From positions 47,509 to 111,508 of the forward strand of contig PLRU01000032.1 in the NCBI GenBank assembly GCA_003164045.1: a stretch of DNA of 64,000 bases, read 5' to 3'. The stretch is from Candidatus Lustribacter telmatis (GTDB lineage: Bacteria; Vulcanimicrobiota; Vulcanimicrobiia; Vulcanimicrobiales; Vulcanimicrobiaceae). Below, one piece after another: positions 26,378-35,500 of this stretch; within the stretch, counting starts at the first letter, position 1; every line of letters starts with the position of its first letter. Both the position numbers and the translations under genes were made by a program. Under the pieces are notes generated by a model, which had not been told where the DNA came from, did not search any database, and worked only from the letters and a program-made list of their open reading frames with translations.

Positions 26378-27076
26378 ATGAAAGCGCCGTCCATGAACGA
26401 TCGCATCGTCACACCGCCCTCCGCGGTCGATGTTACCCGCGTGCAGTGGCTCAAAATGGTCGTCCGCAAGCGAATCCTGGCCGGTGAGTACCGGCCCGGG
26501 TCGTGGATCCGCGAGGTGGAACTGCAGCGGGAGTTTGGGCTTTCGAACGGGCCGGTTCGCGAAGCGTTGCAGAGCGCAGTCGCCGACGGACTGGCGGAGC
26601 GGGCGCCGTTTCGGGGCGTTCGCGTCATCGACCTCAGCGAACGCGAAATCGTCGAGCTCTTTGAAGTGCGGTTCGCGCTGCTCGGGTTCGCAGCGGAGCT
26701 TGCCGCCGAACGCGCCGGTGCGGCGGCCCAGGCAAGTGCGGCGGAACTCAAGGCGACGGTCCACAAGGCGGCGAGCGATGATACTGCGGCCGACGTGTGG
26801 CTGCGCGGTGATCTCTCGCATTGGGTCTTCGAACTCGCCGGGAACGAACGGCTGCGCGAAGCGTACGAGCGCCCATTGTTGCAGTCGTTGCTCTACGTTG
26901 CGGTCGCCCGCAAGCAGGAACGCGTGCGGATCGCGCTCGTGCCCGCAGTCGTCGACGTAATCGATGCGATCGCGAACGGTCAGGCCGCCCAGGCGCGCGA
27001 AGCCGTGCGCGCCCTAACGCTCCAAACTTTGCGCCATCTTCGGCACGTTGCGCCGATCGACAACGGAGAACTCTGA
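26378..27076 (+). CDS. GntR-family transcriptional regulator (FCD/FadR subfamily)
   Basis: 232 residues. The winged helix spans about residues 20-85 (KRILAGEYRPGSWIREVELQ, then FGLSNGPVREALQ, then ADGLAERAPFRGVRV). An all-alpha FCD effector domain follows from about residue 90. Such regulators usually repress an adjacent catabolic operon until an organic acid binds. The start could be ATG 26378 or ATG 26393. The stop overlaps the next gene's start (TGATG), so regulator and binding protein are coupled. Confidence 0.9.
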   Translation: MKAPSMNDRIVTPPSAVDVTRVQWLKMVVRKRILAGEYRPGSWIREVELQREFGLSNGPVREALQSAVADGLAERAPFRGVRVIDLSEREIVELFEVRFALLGFAAELAAERAGAAAQASAAELKATVHKAASDDTAADVWLRGDLSHWVFELAGNERLREAYERPLLQSLLYVAVARKQERVRIALVPAVVDVIDAIANGQAAQAREAVRALTLQTLRHLRHVAPIDNGEL

Positions 27077-28245
27077 TGCTGACCCGATCGTTTGCGTGCG
27101 CCTTGTTCGTTGCCCTGATCGCGCCGCTGGGCAGTTCGCCTGCCCGCGCGGCCGAAACGCCGTTCGTCATACCGTCGATCAACTCGATGACGGGCTCCGG
27201 CGCGTTCATCGGAAAGCTGAACGAAGATACGATTCGGCGGCTCGAAACGGCGGTGAATCGGCAAGGCGGGATCAAAGGCCGCCCGATCCACTTCGAGATT
27301 TACGACGATCAGAGCAAACCGCAAGTTGCGGTTCAACTCTTGAATCAGATTCTCACGAGCGGATCGCAGGTCGTGTTGGGCCCGGAACTCACGAATTCGT
27401 GTCTGGCCGTGGTGCCGCTCGCGCAAACGAAGATCGTGCAGTACTGTCTCTCACCGGGCCTCGACCCGCCAAAAGGTTCGTTTACGTTTGCACCGAGCGT
27501 AAGCGGGCCCGACATTTTCAGCGCGATGGTCCATTATTTCCACCGTAAGGGCTGGAATCGCATCGCAACGTTGACCACGGCGGATGCGACCGGACAGCAG
27601 GCCGATCAACGCCTCGGCGGCGCCGTGGCGTTGCCGGAAAATAAAGGCGTAACGATCGTCGATCAAGAGCATTTCGCCCCGACCGATCTCACCGTGGCGG
27701 CACAAGTCGCGCACTTGAAGGCGACCGCGCCGCAAGTCGTGATCGTCTGGGTGATCGGCACGCCGTTTCAGACGGCGCTGCGCGGAATGGCCGACGCAGC
27801 GTTCGACGTTCCGGTTGTGGCGTCGAATTCGAACATGATCTACGACTTGATGAAGCAATGGACGCCCTATCTGCCCTCGCAATTGATCTTCTCGGGACCG
27901 GCCTTTCTCGGCGGCGTGGTGCCGCACGCGCAAGCCGGCGCGGTCCGACAATTCAACTCCGTGAGCAAAGACGTCGGCGTAACGCCGGACTTCGGTCTCG
28001 CGCTTGGCTGGGACCCGGCGCTGATCGTCATCTCGGCGTTGCGCGAACTCGGTACCGGTGCGACCGCGGAGCAGCTCCACGCGTACATCGAGAAACTGCA
28101 CAACTTCCCGGGCATTTTGGGCGTGTACGATTTTACCACCGGCGATCAACGCGGGCTCACGCAAAAAGACCTGACGCTCATGCGCTGGGATGCAAAAAAA
28201 GACCAGTGGGTCGCAATCAGCAAGGGCGGCGGAGAGCCGTTTTGA
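27076..28245 (+). CDS. ABC transporter substrate-binding protein, LivJ/Peripla_BP_6 type
   Basis: 389 residues with a Sec signal (MLTRSFACALFVALIAPLG..., cleaved near SPARA-A). The fold is type I periplasmic: INSMTGSGAFIGKLNEDTIRR, then GGIKGRPIHFEIYDDQS. It is closely related to the protein at 36641 (shared DDQS-x-PQ-AVQL and C-terminal GIYxFTxGDQxGL patterns). The start is ATG 27076, one base into the GntR stop. No permease or ATPase is adjacent. Confidence 0.9.
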   Translation: MLTRSFACALFVALIAPLGSSPARAAETPFVIPSINSMTGSGAFIGKLNEDTIRRLETAVNRQGGIKGRPIHFEIYDDQSKPQVAVQLLNQILTSGSQVVLGPELTNSCLAVVPLAQTKIVQYCLSPGLDPPKGSFTFAPSVSGPDIFSAMVHYFHRKGWNRIATLTTADATGQQADQRLGGAVALPENKGVTIVDQEHFAPTDLTVAAQVAHLKATAPQVVIVWVIGTPFQTALRGMADAAFDVPVVASNSNMIYDLMKQWTPYLPSQLIFSGPAFLGGVVPHAQAGAVRQFNSVSKDVGVTPDFGLALGWDPALIVISALRELGTGATAEQLHAYIEKLHNFPGILGVYDFTTGDQRGLTQKDLTLMRWDAKKDQWVAISKGGGEPF

Positions 28246-29174
28246 ATCGGCGCGCGTTCGTAGCCGGTTCGACGGCCGGTGCGCTCATACTCGGTGCGCC
28301 GAGGAGCGCCTCGGCCGCGGACCTTCCAGCCGTTTCAATCGGAACGATCCCGAGCGAAATGGACGCGATCATCGACTACGGTTTGGACCTGGGCTACTTT
28401 AAGAGCGCGGGCATCGACGTGCACAATACGGTGCTGCGCAGCGGGCCGGCCGTCGCCGCGGCGCTCGCCGGCGGGTCGCTCGACGCGGGTCTGATCAACA
28501 CGGGCACGCTCGCCGCGGCCCGTTCGCGCGGCGTGCCGCTCAAGTTCTTTGCGTCGTGCGCGATTCAGACGCCGGGCAACGACCTGGCGCTCGTGCGCAA
28601 AGACTCGCCCATCAAGTCGGTCACGGATCTCGGCGGAAAAACCGTCGGCATCGTGGCGATCAACACGGTGCAAAACGCCGTCGTGCGCTTGTGGCTCGAT
28701 AAAGCCGGCGTCGATTCGAAGAGCGTGAAGTTTCTCGAAGTGCCGTATCCGCAGATGCAAGCCGCGCTCGAGCAGGGCCGCGTCGACGTCACGCTGCCGG
28801 CCGAGCCGTTCCTCACCGCTGCCCGCGCCACGACGCGGAGCATCGGCGATCCGGACGAAGCGATGCCGCCGCGCTACCTGATCTTCGGCTTCGCCGCAAA
28901 CGAAGCATGGCTCAAGGCGAACGCGCCGCTCGCGAAGTCGCTGGCAGCGGCGATCAGCCGCTCGGCGGCGTGGGGCAACGGCCATCGTGGCGAGTCCGCG
29001 CAGACGCTCGTGCGCACGTTGAACCTCGATCCGGCGAAGGTCGGTGAGATGTTGCGCACCGACTACGGTACGGCGATCGATCCGGCGCAGATCAAACCGG
29101 TGATCGATCTGATGGTCAAGTACGGCTTATTGGATAAACCGGTCGACGCGAACGATTTAATCTGGCGTCCGTAA
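28242..29174 (+). CDS. ABC transporter substrate-binding protein, SsuA/TauA/NMT1-like, Tat signal
   Basis: 310 residues. The start is TTG 28242, overlapping the previous stop as TTGA. The N-terminus NRRAFVAGSTAGALILGAP is a twin-arginine signal, implying export of a folded protein. The mature part begins with SIGTIPSEMDAIIDYGLDLGYFKSAG, the type II fold of nitrate/sulfonate/taurine and thiamine-precursor binding proteins. It is the third gene of a GntR-LivJ-SsuA operon, and two unrelated binding protein families in one operon without a transporter is unusual. Confidence 0.9.
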   Translation: MNRRAFVAGSTAGALILGAPRSASAADLPAVSIGTIPSEMDAIIDYGLDLGYFKSAGIDVHNTVLRSGPAVAAALAGGSLDAGLINTGTLAAARSRGVPLKFFASCAIQTPGNDLALVRKDSPIKSVTDLGGKTVGIVAINTVQNAVVRLWLDKAGVDSKSVKFLEVPYPQMQAALEQGRVDVTLPAEPFLTAARATTRSIGDPDEAMPPRYLIFGFAANEAWLKANAPLAKSLAAAISRSAAWGNGHRGESAQTLVRTLNLDPAKVGEMLRTDYGTAIDPAQIKPVIDLMVKYGLLDKPVDANDLIWRP

Positions 29175-29181
29175 AGCGCCC

Positions 29182-29883
29182 TTACGCGACGGGTGCGCTT
29201 ACGAGCGTATCGAGGCAGGCGAATGCCCGCTCTTCGGAGAGCTTCGCTACCGCGGGATCGTAGCGCGGCGATTCCTCGCGCGCAAAGCCGTGATGCGCGC
29301 CGTCGTACACCGCGATCTCGCCGGTCTTTCCCGCGAGAGCCGTGCGAATCTGCTCGACTTGTTCGAGCGGCACGAGCGGGTCGATCCCGGCGAAGTGAAA
29401 GCTGAACGGCTTCGTTACGGCGCCGGCCTCGTTCAGGTACCGGTGGATGTGCGAGCCGTGGAACGCGACCGCCGCGTCGGCGCCGAGCCGCGTCAAACCG
29501 AGAAACGCGTGCCGTCCGCCGAAACAAAACCCCAATACGGCGAACTTTCCGTTCCACTCCGGGCGGCGGGCGAGTGCATCGCGCGTGCGGCGCATGTCGT
29601 CGACCCCGTCTTCGTTGTCGTAGCCCTTGATGCGCGCTTCGGCTGCTTCGCGCTGCGTATCGTCGAGCGCTCCGCCGCCCACGCGCCAGAAAAAGTCCGG
29701 CGCGACGGCGATGAAACCGCGTGACGCGTAGCGATCCATGGTGTGTTTCAAACCCGCCGTCACGCCGTAGATCGATGAAACGACGATGATCGCCGGCGCC
29801 GGCTTGCGCTCGGGCAAAACGAGATGCGCCTCGAACGTGCCGCCGTCCGCGCGTGGTATCGCGATCGTTTCCGCCGTTGCCAT
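29182..29883 (-). CDS. Dienelactone hydrolase family protein
   Basis: 233-residue alpha/beta hydrolase. The nucleophile is Cys in GFCFGGRHAF, the acid lies in FAGIDPLVP, and the His is in YDGAHHGFA: the Cys-Asp-His triad of dienelactone hydrolase, which opens the lactone ring of muconate-derived dienelactones. I choose ATG 29883 because it overlaps the upstream stop as ATGA; a longer form from 29919 adds 12 unconserved residues. It forms a two-gene operon with the HD-domain gene. Confidence 0.88.
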   Translation of the reverse strand: MATAETIAIPRADGGTFEAHLVLPERKPAPAIIVVSSIYGVTAGLKHTMDRYASRGFIAVAPDFFWRVGGGALDDTQREAAEARIKGYDNEDGVDDMRRTRDALARRPEWNGKFAVLGFCFGGRHAFLGLTRLGADAAVAFHGSHIHRYLNEAGAVTKPFSFHFAGIDPLVPLEQVEQIRTALAGKTGEIAVYDGAHHGFAREESPRYDPAVAKLSEERAFACLDTLVSAPVA

Positions 29884-30647
29884 CAGAGCATCCGGGTCGG
29901 CATGTTGATCGTGCGCCACATGTGCGCCGACGAGGAATCATCGAAGCCGAGGCCCTCTTCGGGCTGACGAAAGTGCTTCTCGATGATGTCGATGAAGTCG
30001 TCGATCGACACGTTCACCGTGGGGTCGAACGAGTAGATATCGTTGCACGTGATCATGCGCGCAGTCATGTACCACTTGTGCTTGCGCGCGCGTTCGTAGT
30101 CGCGCTGGATGTGCGGGTCGGGCTTGTAGTCGGCCCCGAAGTTCTGGATGTAGACTTGCGGGTACTCGTAGCCGACATCGGGGTCGGCATAGAAACGCAA
30201 CGATTGGTGCGCGCGCACGGCCCACGTAATCTCTTTATCGACATAGGGCTCGATCAACTGCGCGCCCCAGTAGCCGTGATCGCCTTGAATCAAGCCGGTA
30301 ACGGCGATATCGTGCAGCAGGCAGGCCAGAACGATCTTGTCCTCGAGCCCATTGAGCCGCGCGATGCGCGCCGATTGCAGCAAGTGCGTCGGCGCAAAGC
30401 GCAGACGGAAGAAGTCGACCAGCGTCGGCTTATCGGGCATCCTCGGCAGCCGCGGATCGGGACCCATCAGCATTTTCTTGCCGCGGTTATTGGGATCGCG
30501 CGACTTCACCAGCGGCCCGAGCCGCGGATCGCGCTCGCCCGACAGAAACAGCGCGGACTTCACCGGTATGAGGTTCTCGAGTTCGAGTGCCATGCGCGCT
30601 TCCAACTCGTCCGCAAGCACCGAGAGCGACTTCTCGCCGTTCACCAC
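29883..30647 (-). CDS. HD-domain metal-dependent protein, possible HD-type diiron oxygenase
   Basis: 254 residues. A histidine in THLLQSARIARLNGL is followed by LLHDIAV, then HGYWGAQLIEPY, VRAHQSLRFY and TCNDIYSFD. This order of His, His-Asp, His, His and a late Asp is the HD superfamily metal site. The HGxxGAxxL and VRxHxxxRxY elements recall PhnZ/MIOX-like HD oxygenases more than phosphohydrolases. The start is GTG 30647 (or GTG 30644). It is operonic with a dienelactone hydrolase, which favours a catabolic oxygenase role; that role is inference. Confidence 0.7.
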   Translation of the reverse strand: MVNGEKSLSVLADELEARMALELENLIPVKSALFLSGERDPRLGPLVKSRDPNNRGKKMLMGPDPRLPRMPDKPTLVDFFRLRFAPTHLLQSARIARLNGLEDKIVLACLLHDIAVTGLIQGDHGYWGAQLIEPYVDKEITWAVRAHQSLRFYADPDVGYEYPQVYIQNFGADYKPDPHIQRDYERARKHKWYMTARMITCNDIYSFDPTVNVSIDDFIDIIEKHFRQPEEGLGFDDSSSAHMWRTINMPTRML

Positions 30648-30733
30648 CGGCTAAGCCTCAGAAGAACTGCGAAATGTTTCATGCGGCGACGTTCGGAACC
30701 TCAGGCACGCACCCTTTCGTGCGGCTTGCCCGG

Positions 30734-32230
30734 CTACGAGCGCCGGTAGAGCAACGCCTCCGCGACGTGTTCGCGGGCGAGACGTTCGGCGCCGGCGAGG
30801 TCGGCGATCGTTCGCGCGACGCGCACGATGCGGTCGAAGCTGCGGGCGCTCAACCGTTCGCGCTGCATCACGCCTTCGAGCAGCGCGGACGACGGCGCGT
30901 CGAGCGCGGCGTGTGCCCGCAGGTCGCCGCCGCGCAGGTGCGCGTTGACGGTGCGGTTACGCGCCCATTGCCGCTTTCGCGCCGCTACGACGCGCGCCCG
31001 GATCGCGGCGGATGGTTCGGACTGCTGTGCCGCTGCAAGTTCGCCGTATGGGACGCGCACGACGTTGACGTGCAAGTCGATGCGATCGAGCAGCGGTCCC
31101 GAGATGCGGCCGCGATAGCGTTCTACCGCCGCGTCGTCGCAGCGGCAGTCGGCGTTGCGTTCTCCGCGGTTTCCACAGGGACACGGATTCATCGACGCGA
31201 CGAGCGAGAAGCGCGCCGGAAACGTGCACGTGCCGGCGGCGCGGGCGATCGTGACGGTGCCGTCTTCCAACGGCTGCCGCAATACTTCGAGCGTCGAGCG
31301 TGGGAACTCGGCGATCTCGTCGAGATAGAGCACCCCGCGCGAGGCCAGCGTCACTTCGCCCGGCCGGGGCGTGCTGCCGCCGCCGACGAGCGCGATGCGG
31401 CTGCTGGTGTGATGCGGTGCGCGGAACGGCCGCCGGTGGACGATGTGCGGTTCGCTGCCGAGCAGCCCGGCAATGCTGTAGATCGAGGTGACGTCGAGCG
31501 ACTCGTCCGGCGTCATCGGCGGCAGGATCGAGGGCATGCGCCGCGCGAGCATCGTCTTGCCGCAGCCGGGCGGTCCGATCAGGATGACGTTGTGGCCGCC
31601 GGCGGCCGCGATCTCGAGCGCGCGCTTCGCGACGATCTGTCCGCGGACGTCGGCGAAGTCGTCGCCTCCGTCCTCGTGTGCCGGCGCCGCTGCCCCGGGA
31701 ACGACGCGGAACTTCGCGCCGTTGCCGAGCACGACCGCGACCGCTTCGGCGAGTTCCGGCACGGCGTAGGTCTCGATGCCGGGAATGAGCGCCGCCTCGG
31801 CCCGATTGGGAAGCGGAACGATGGCGCGCGTTATGCCGGCACGTTTGGCGGCGATCAGCATCGGCAGCGTTCCGGACACGGCCCGCAGCGTGCCGTCGAG
31901 CGCGAGTTCGCCGAGCATGATGAATTCGGCCAGCGGTTTGGCCGGCACTTGTCCGTCGTAGGCTAAGAGCGCGAGCGCGATGGGAAGGTCGAACGATGGG
32001 CCTTCCTTGCGCACTTCTGCCGGAGCGAGGTTCACTAGCAGGTGCCCGGCCGGCAGCATGAAGCCGGAGTTGACGATGGCCGAGCGGACGCGGTCCTTCG
32101 ACTCGTTCAGCGACCGGTCGGGCAACCCGATCAGCACGAGCGACGGAGTGCCCGGATACGAGTCGGTCTCGACGCGGACGATCAGGCCTTCGATACCGTG
32201 CATCGCGCAGGCAAACGCACACGACTTCAC
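30734..32230 (-). CDS. comM: YifB/ComM-family Mg-chelatase-like AAA+ ATPase
   Basis: 498 residues. It has an N-terminal Lon-protease-like S5 fold region (VETDSYPGTPSLVLIGLPD, then the FDLPIALALLA block), Walker A GPPGCGKTMLARR, Walker B VLYLDEIAEF, and the zinc-like CPCGNRGE...CRC segment. Homologues act as a branch-migration helicase in natural transformation. The family is widespread and conserved, and full length here. It is a core gene sitting inside the catabolic region; there is no obvious operon link with its neighbours. Confidence 0.93.
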   Translation of the reverse strand: MKSCAFACAMHGIEGLIVRVETDSYPGTPSLVLIGLPDRSLNESKDRVRSAIVNSGFMLPAGHLLVNLAPAEVRKEGPSFDLPIALALLAYDGQVPAKPLAEFIMLGELALDGTLRAVSGTLPMLIAAKRAGITRAIVPLPNRAEAALIPGIETYAVPELAEAVAVVLGNGAKFRVVPGAAAPAHEDGGDDFADVRGQIVAKRALEIAAAGGHNVILIGPPGCGKTMLARRMPSILPPMTPDESLDVTSIYSIAGLLGSEPHIVHRRPFRAPHHTSSRIALVGGGSTPRPGEVTLASRGVLYLDEIAEFPRSTLEVLRQPLEDGTVTIARAAGTCTFPARFSLVASMNPCPCGNRGERNADCRCDDAAVERYRGRISGPLLDRIDLHVNVVRVPYGELAAAQQSEPSAAIRARVVAARKRQWARNRTVNAHLRGGDLRAHAALDAPSSALLEGVMQRERLSARSFDRIVRVARTIADLAGAERLAREHVAEALLYRRS

Positions 32231-32297
32231 CCCTTACGTCTGTGCGCCCAGCGTGTTTCGGCAAGAGTACATGACCGCTTTGGGGGACCATGCGTCT

Positions 32298-33221
32298 ATG
32301 AGTCCCACCATAAGTCGCGTCGCAGTCATCGGCGCCGGTACGATCGGCGCGAGCTGGGCGGCGTATTTTCTTGCTCGCGGCTGCGAGGTCAACGTCACCG
32401 ACCCGTTTCGGGAGGCCGATGCGATTCGGCGCGCCGTCGCCGGGCTGTGGCCGGTTCTCGAGCGCGCCGGCTTGAGTCCCGGCGCGACGCTCGAACGCTT
32501 GCGGGTCGTTGCCGATCCGGGAAGCGCGGTGCGGGACGTGGGTTTCGTGCAGGAGAGCGGTCCGGAAGACGAAGCCGCGAAGATCGATCTCTTCGAACTC
32601 TTGGATGCGGTTGCTCCCGACGCAACGCTCATTGCATCGAGCTCGTCTGGACTCTTGATGAGTCGCATTCAATCCCGTTGCAAACATCCGCAACGCTGCG
32701 TCATCGGACATCCGTTCAATCCGCCCCATCTGATGCCGCTGGTCGAAGTCGTCGGCGGCGATCGAACCGGCGAAGCTGCGATTGCCGCAACGATCGCGTT
32801 TTACCGGAGCATCGGTAAGTATCCGATACACATCCGCAAAGAGGTCCGTGGACACATTGCCAACCGGCTGCAAGCCGCGCTGTGGCGGGAAGCGATTCAC
32901 TTGATGGATAGCGGCGTCGCGAGCGTGGCCGACATCGATGCGGCCGTCGCCTACGGGCCCGGATTACGGTGGGCGTTCATGGGACCGTCGCTGACCTTTC
33001 ACCTTGCCGGCGGCGAGGGCGGCATGCAATATTTTCTCGATCATCTCGGCGATGCGGTGCAGAGCTGGTTCGACGATCTCGGCGCTCCTTCGCTCACTCC
33101 CGAGATTCGCAAGCAACTCGTCGACGGGGTCGCCGCTTCCACCGGCGAACGATCAATTGGCGATCTCGCGAAAAAACGAGACGCCTATCTCATGGAAGTG
33201 ATCAAACTACTCGACCGTTAA
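32298..33221 (+). CDS. 3-hydroxyacyl-CoA dehydrogenase family (L-carnitine dehydrogenase / lambda-crystallin-like)
   Basis: 307 residues. The NAD-binding motif is VAVIGAGTIGASWAAYF. The catalytic His is in CVIGHPFNPPHLMPLVEVVGG, a form typical of carnitine dehydrogenase and CRYL1 rather than FadB. An ANRLQAALWREAIHLMDSG helix and the C-terminal domain follow. The start is ATG 32298; ATG 32271 in the same frame is an alternative. It oxidises a 3-hydroxyacid or its CoA ester to the 3-keto form. It is followed by the TetR gene on the same strand. Confidence 0.88.
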   Translation: MSPTISRVAVIGAGTIGASWAAYFLARGCEVNVTDPFREADAIRRAVAGLWPVLERAGLSPGATLERLRVVADPGSAVRDVGFVQESGPEDEAAKIDLFELLDAVAPDATLIASSSSGLLMSRIQSRCKHPQRCVIGHPFNPPHLMPLVEVVGGDRTGEAAIAATIAFYRSIGKYPIHIRKEVRGHIANRLQAALWREAIHLMDSGVASVADIDAAVAYGPGLRWAFMGPSLTFHLAGGEGGMQYFLDHLGDAVQSWFDDLGAPSLTPEIRKQLVDGVAASTGERSIGDLAKKRDAYLMEVIKLLDR

Positions 33222-33281
33222 CGCAACGAATGGAGAGGGGGATGGTCACGCAATGGTAATGGACCAGACGACAGTCTTACT

Positions 33282-33950
33282 ATGAAAAAGCCTCCTGCCA
33301 AGCGCCCCCGCCGGTCCCAGGAAGATCGAAGCCGCGAGACGCGGCTGCAAATCCTAGAAGCCGCGCTCAAGGTCATGCTGAAAAGTGGGTACACCGGCTT
33401 TCGCGTCGCGGATGTTGCAACGCGCGGCGGAGTTTCGCGCGGGGCCATCTTGCATCACTTTCCGACCAAAGATGACCTCGTTGCGCATACGATCGAGCAC
33501 GCGTACGAGCGGGCGCTCGCGCGGAGCCGCAGTCGCGCGTCGCATCTTGACGCATCCAAGGATCCTATCGAAGCGATGATTATCGATTCGAAGGAATTCT
33601 ATTTTGGCGACTTCTTCTTTTTGTTAGCGACGATGGGCGCTTCTAAAGGCACCGGTGGAAGAGCGATCACCGTCCCTCTGACGCGTCAGTATCGCCTCCC
33701 GGCCGAATACGCGTGGCAGCAGACGTTGGAAGCCCGTGGCCTCCCCCGTGAGTTGGCGGAGGACACCGTTTGGCTAGCCCTCAGCATCGTCCGCGGCCTA
33801 GCAATACGAACCGCGTTTCAGAACGAGCCCGAGCGCTTTCAACGGCTGTTCGATCTTTTTCGCGAAATCTTCTGGACATATTGGGACGTGAAAACGGCGT
33901 CGAAACCTTTAGGTGGCCGAGGTGCTGCTAAGAAGGCCACGAGTCGCTAA
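33282..33950 (+). CDS. TetR-family transcriptional regulator
   Basis: 222 residues. The DNA-binding domain spans about residues 17-65: TRLQILEAALKVMLKSG, then VADVATRGGVSRGAILHHFPTKDDLV. A helical ligand domain follows. The C-terminus is basic (GAAKKATSR). Composition is noticeably less GC-rich than genes further left. It probably controls the ring-cleavage cluster that follows, where a divergent promoter carries repeated TCCGGT palindromes. The 3' end overlaps the convergent dienelactone hydrolase by 42 bases. Confidence 0.92.
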   Translation: MKKPPAKRPRRSQEDRSRETRLQILEAALKVMLKSGYTGFRVADVATRGGVSRGAILHHFPTKDDLVAHTIEHAYERALARSRSRASHLDASKDPIEAMIIDSKEFYFGDFFFLLATMGASKGTGGRAITVPLTRQYRLPAEYAWQQTLEARGLPRELAEDTVWLALSIVRGLAIRTAFQNEPERFQRLFDLFREIFWTYWDVKTASKPLGGRGAAKKATSR

Positions 33951-34628
33951 GAACTCTCTGGAAAGCGACCACGCCTGACGTGCAGCGTTCGCGTTGTAGA
34001 CGGCCGGTCGCCGATCGCAGAAGAAGCCGTGGTCGGCGTGCGAAAACGTTACTTCCGTGAAGTCTTTTTTCGCTTCGTTCAGCGCGTCGGCAGCCTTTCG
34101 CGTTCCTTCCGGGCGAATATACTCATCGAGGCCGGCCCAAAACAGGAGCAACGGTCCGAGTTGTTTATCTGCGAGGTCGAGCGCCGCAGGCGTAATACTG
34201 CCGTAGAAGTCAATGGCTGCTGCGAGCGGGTGATGAGCGTTCGCGATGAACGAGACTCGCCCGCCCATGCAAAAGCCGACCGCCGCCAGCCGCTCCGGAC
34301 CGAGTCCGGCGCTCACCCCGAGCCATTTCACGGTTGCGCCGATATCGTCCACGAGGCCATCTCGCGTAATCGTCTCGTTCATAACCCGCACCGCCGCAGC
34401 CATATCGGAATAAGGAACCTCAGCGATGCCCGCGCGGTGGTAGAGCTCCGGAACAACTGCGAGTAAGCCCAGGTCCGCGAAGCTGCGAGCGACGTCTCGC
34501 ATGTGGTCATTGACCCCGAAGGCTTCCTGAAACACCATGATGCCGGCGCCGGCAGCGCGTTCGGCATCCGGCGTTGCGACATGCAAACGCATAGTGCCCG
34601 CGCGTTCTACCGGGACCTCGACTACCAT
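33909..34628 (-). CDS. Dienelactone hydrolase family protein
   Basis: 239 residues. Cys nucleophile in VGFCMGGRVSF, acid in LFWAGLDEYI and His in SHADHGFFCD complete the triad. It begins with a strand-rich segment and MVFQEAFGVNDHMRDVARSFAD, the classical DLH core. The start is ATG 34628, four bases after the stop of the C-C hydrolase, so they share an operon. It could act on a lactone or enol product downstream of ring cleavage. It is only distantly similar to the copy at 29182. Confidence 0.9.
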   Translation of the reverse strand: MVVEVPVERAGTMRLHVATPDAERAAGAGIMVFQEAFGVNDHMRDVARSFADLGLLAVVPELYHRAGIAEVPYSDMAAAVRVMNETITRDGLVDDIGATVKWLGVSAGLGPERLAAVGFCMGGRVSFIANAHHPLAAAIDFYGSITPAALDLADKQLGPLLLFWAGLDEYIRPEGTRKAADALNEAKKDFTEVTFSHADHGFFCDRRPAVYNANAARQAWSLSREFLATRGLLSSTSAT

Positions 34629-34632
34629 GCGC

Positions 34633-35484
34633 TTAGCGTCCGCCTTCGAAAAAGAGTGCGGCCAGCGCGTTGAATTCTGCGGCGCGCTCGACTTGTGTCC
34701 AATGACCGCACTTCCCAAAAACGTGCAGCTGCGCGTCCGCAATGAGCTCCAATAAACGATAGGAGACGGACAACGGCACGACTTTGTCCTCTCGGCCATG
34801 GAAGAGGAGCGTCGGGGCCGTGATCTTGCGTATATCGTCCTCCGGCGTCGACAACTTCGCGATCCACGGTTCGCGCGGCGCGGGAAAGAGGGCCGCGTAC
34901 GATTCTTGGAAGCCAGGCTGCATGCTCGCCTCGTACCGCATTCTCACCAAATCGCGTGTCGCGAGCGCGGGGTCATAGGCGAAGTGCTCCGCGATCATCG
35001 CGTGCATGTTTTCGATGCTGGGCGTATAGCCCCAGATCGCCTCGAGCGACGGCGACATCTTGAATTCCAGGCCGCCGGACCCCATCAGCGCCATGCGCCG
35101 CACGAGGTCGGGACGCTCGGAAGCCACTCGCAGAGATAGCGCCCCGCCCAGGGAATTGCCGAGCAACATCGCCGGTTCGCCGACCACATCCTCGATGACG
35201 GCAATTAACTGATCTACCCAGTCGCGGTAGTGGTAGCGTTCACCGGGCTTGCGCTCCGTATAGCCAAATCCAAGAATGTCATAGGCGTAGACGTGAAAGC
35301 CCTTCGACGCTAAGAACGGCAGCGTGCTCCGCCAATTCGCCCAGGCAGTTACTCCGGGTCCCGATCCGTGAATGAGCACGATCGGCGCCCCGGTTCCCGC
35401 CGTGTGGATGTGGGTCTGAAAGCCACGTACGTTTACGAACTCGCCCTTCTCGACGGACGAACCCGCGGCAGCCTCGGTGGTCAT
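34633..35484 (-). CDS. Alpha/beta hydrolase, meta-cleavage product C-C bond hydrolase (BphD/MhpC-like)
   Basis: Hydrolyses the vinylogous 1,5-diketone formed by extradiol ring cleavage. 283 residues; oxyanion region LIHGSGPGVTAWANW (a signature of this subfamily); Ser111 in GNSLGG; Asp233 in HGREDKVVP; His261 in GKCGHWTQVE. The start is ATG 35484 with GGAGGGG upstream. It lies 16 bases downstream of the extradiol dioxygenase gene on the same strand, giving the expected order of ring-cleavage enzyme then hydrolase. Confidence 0.92.
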   Translation of the reverse strand: MTTEAAAGSSVEKGEFVNVRGFQTHIHTAGTGAPIVLIHGSGPGVTAWANWRSTLPFLASKGFHVYAYDILGFGYTERKPGERYHYRDWVDQLIAVIEDVVGEPAMLLGNSLGGALSLRVASERPDLVRRMALMGSGGLEFKMSPSLEAIWGYTPSIENMHAMIAEHFAYDPALATRDLVRMRYEASMQPGFQESYAALFPAPREPWIAKLSTPEDDIRKITAPTLLFHGREDKVVPLSVSYRLLELIADAQLHVFGKCGHWTQVERAAEFNALAALFFEGGR

Positions 35485-35500
35485 AGTATTTACCCCTCCG

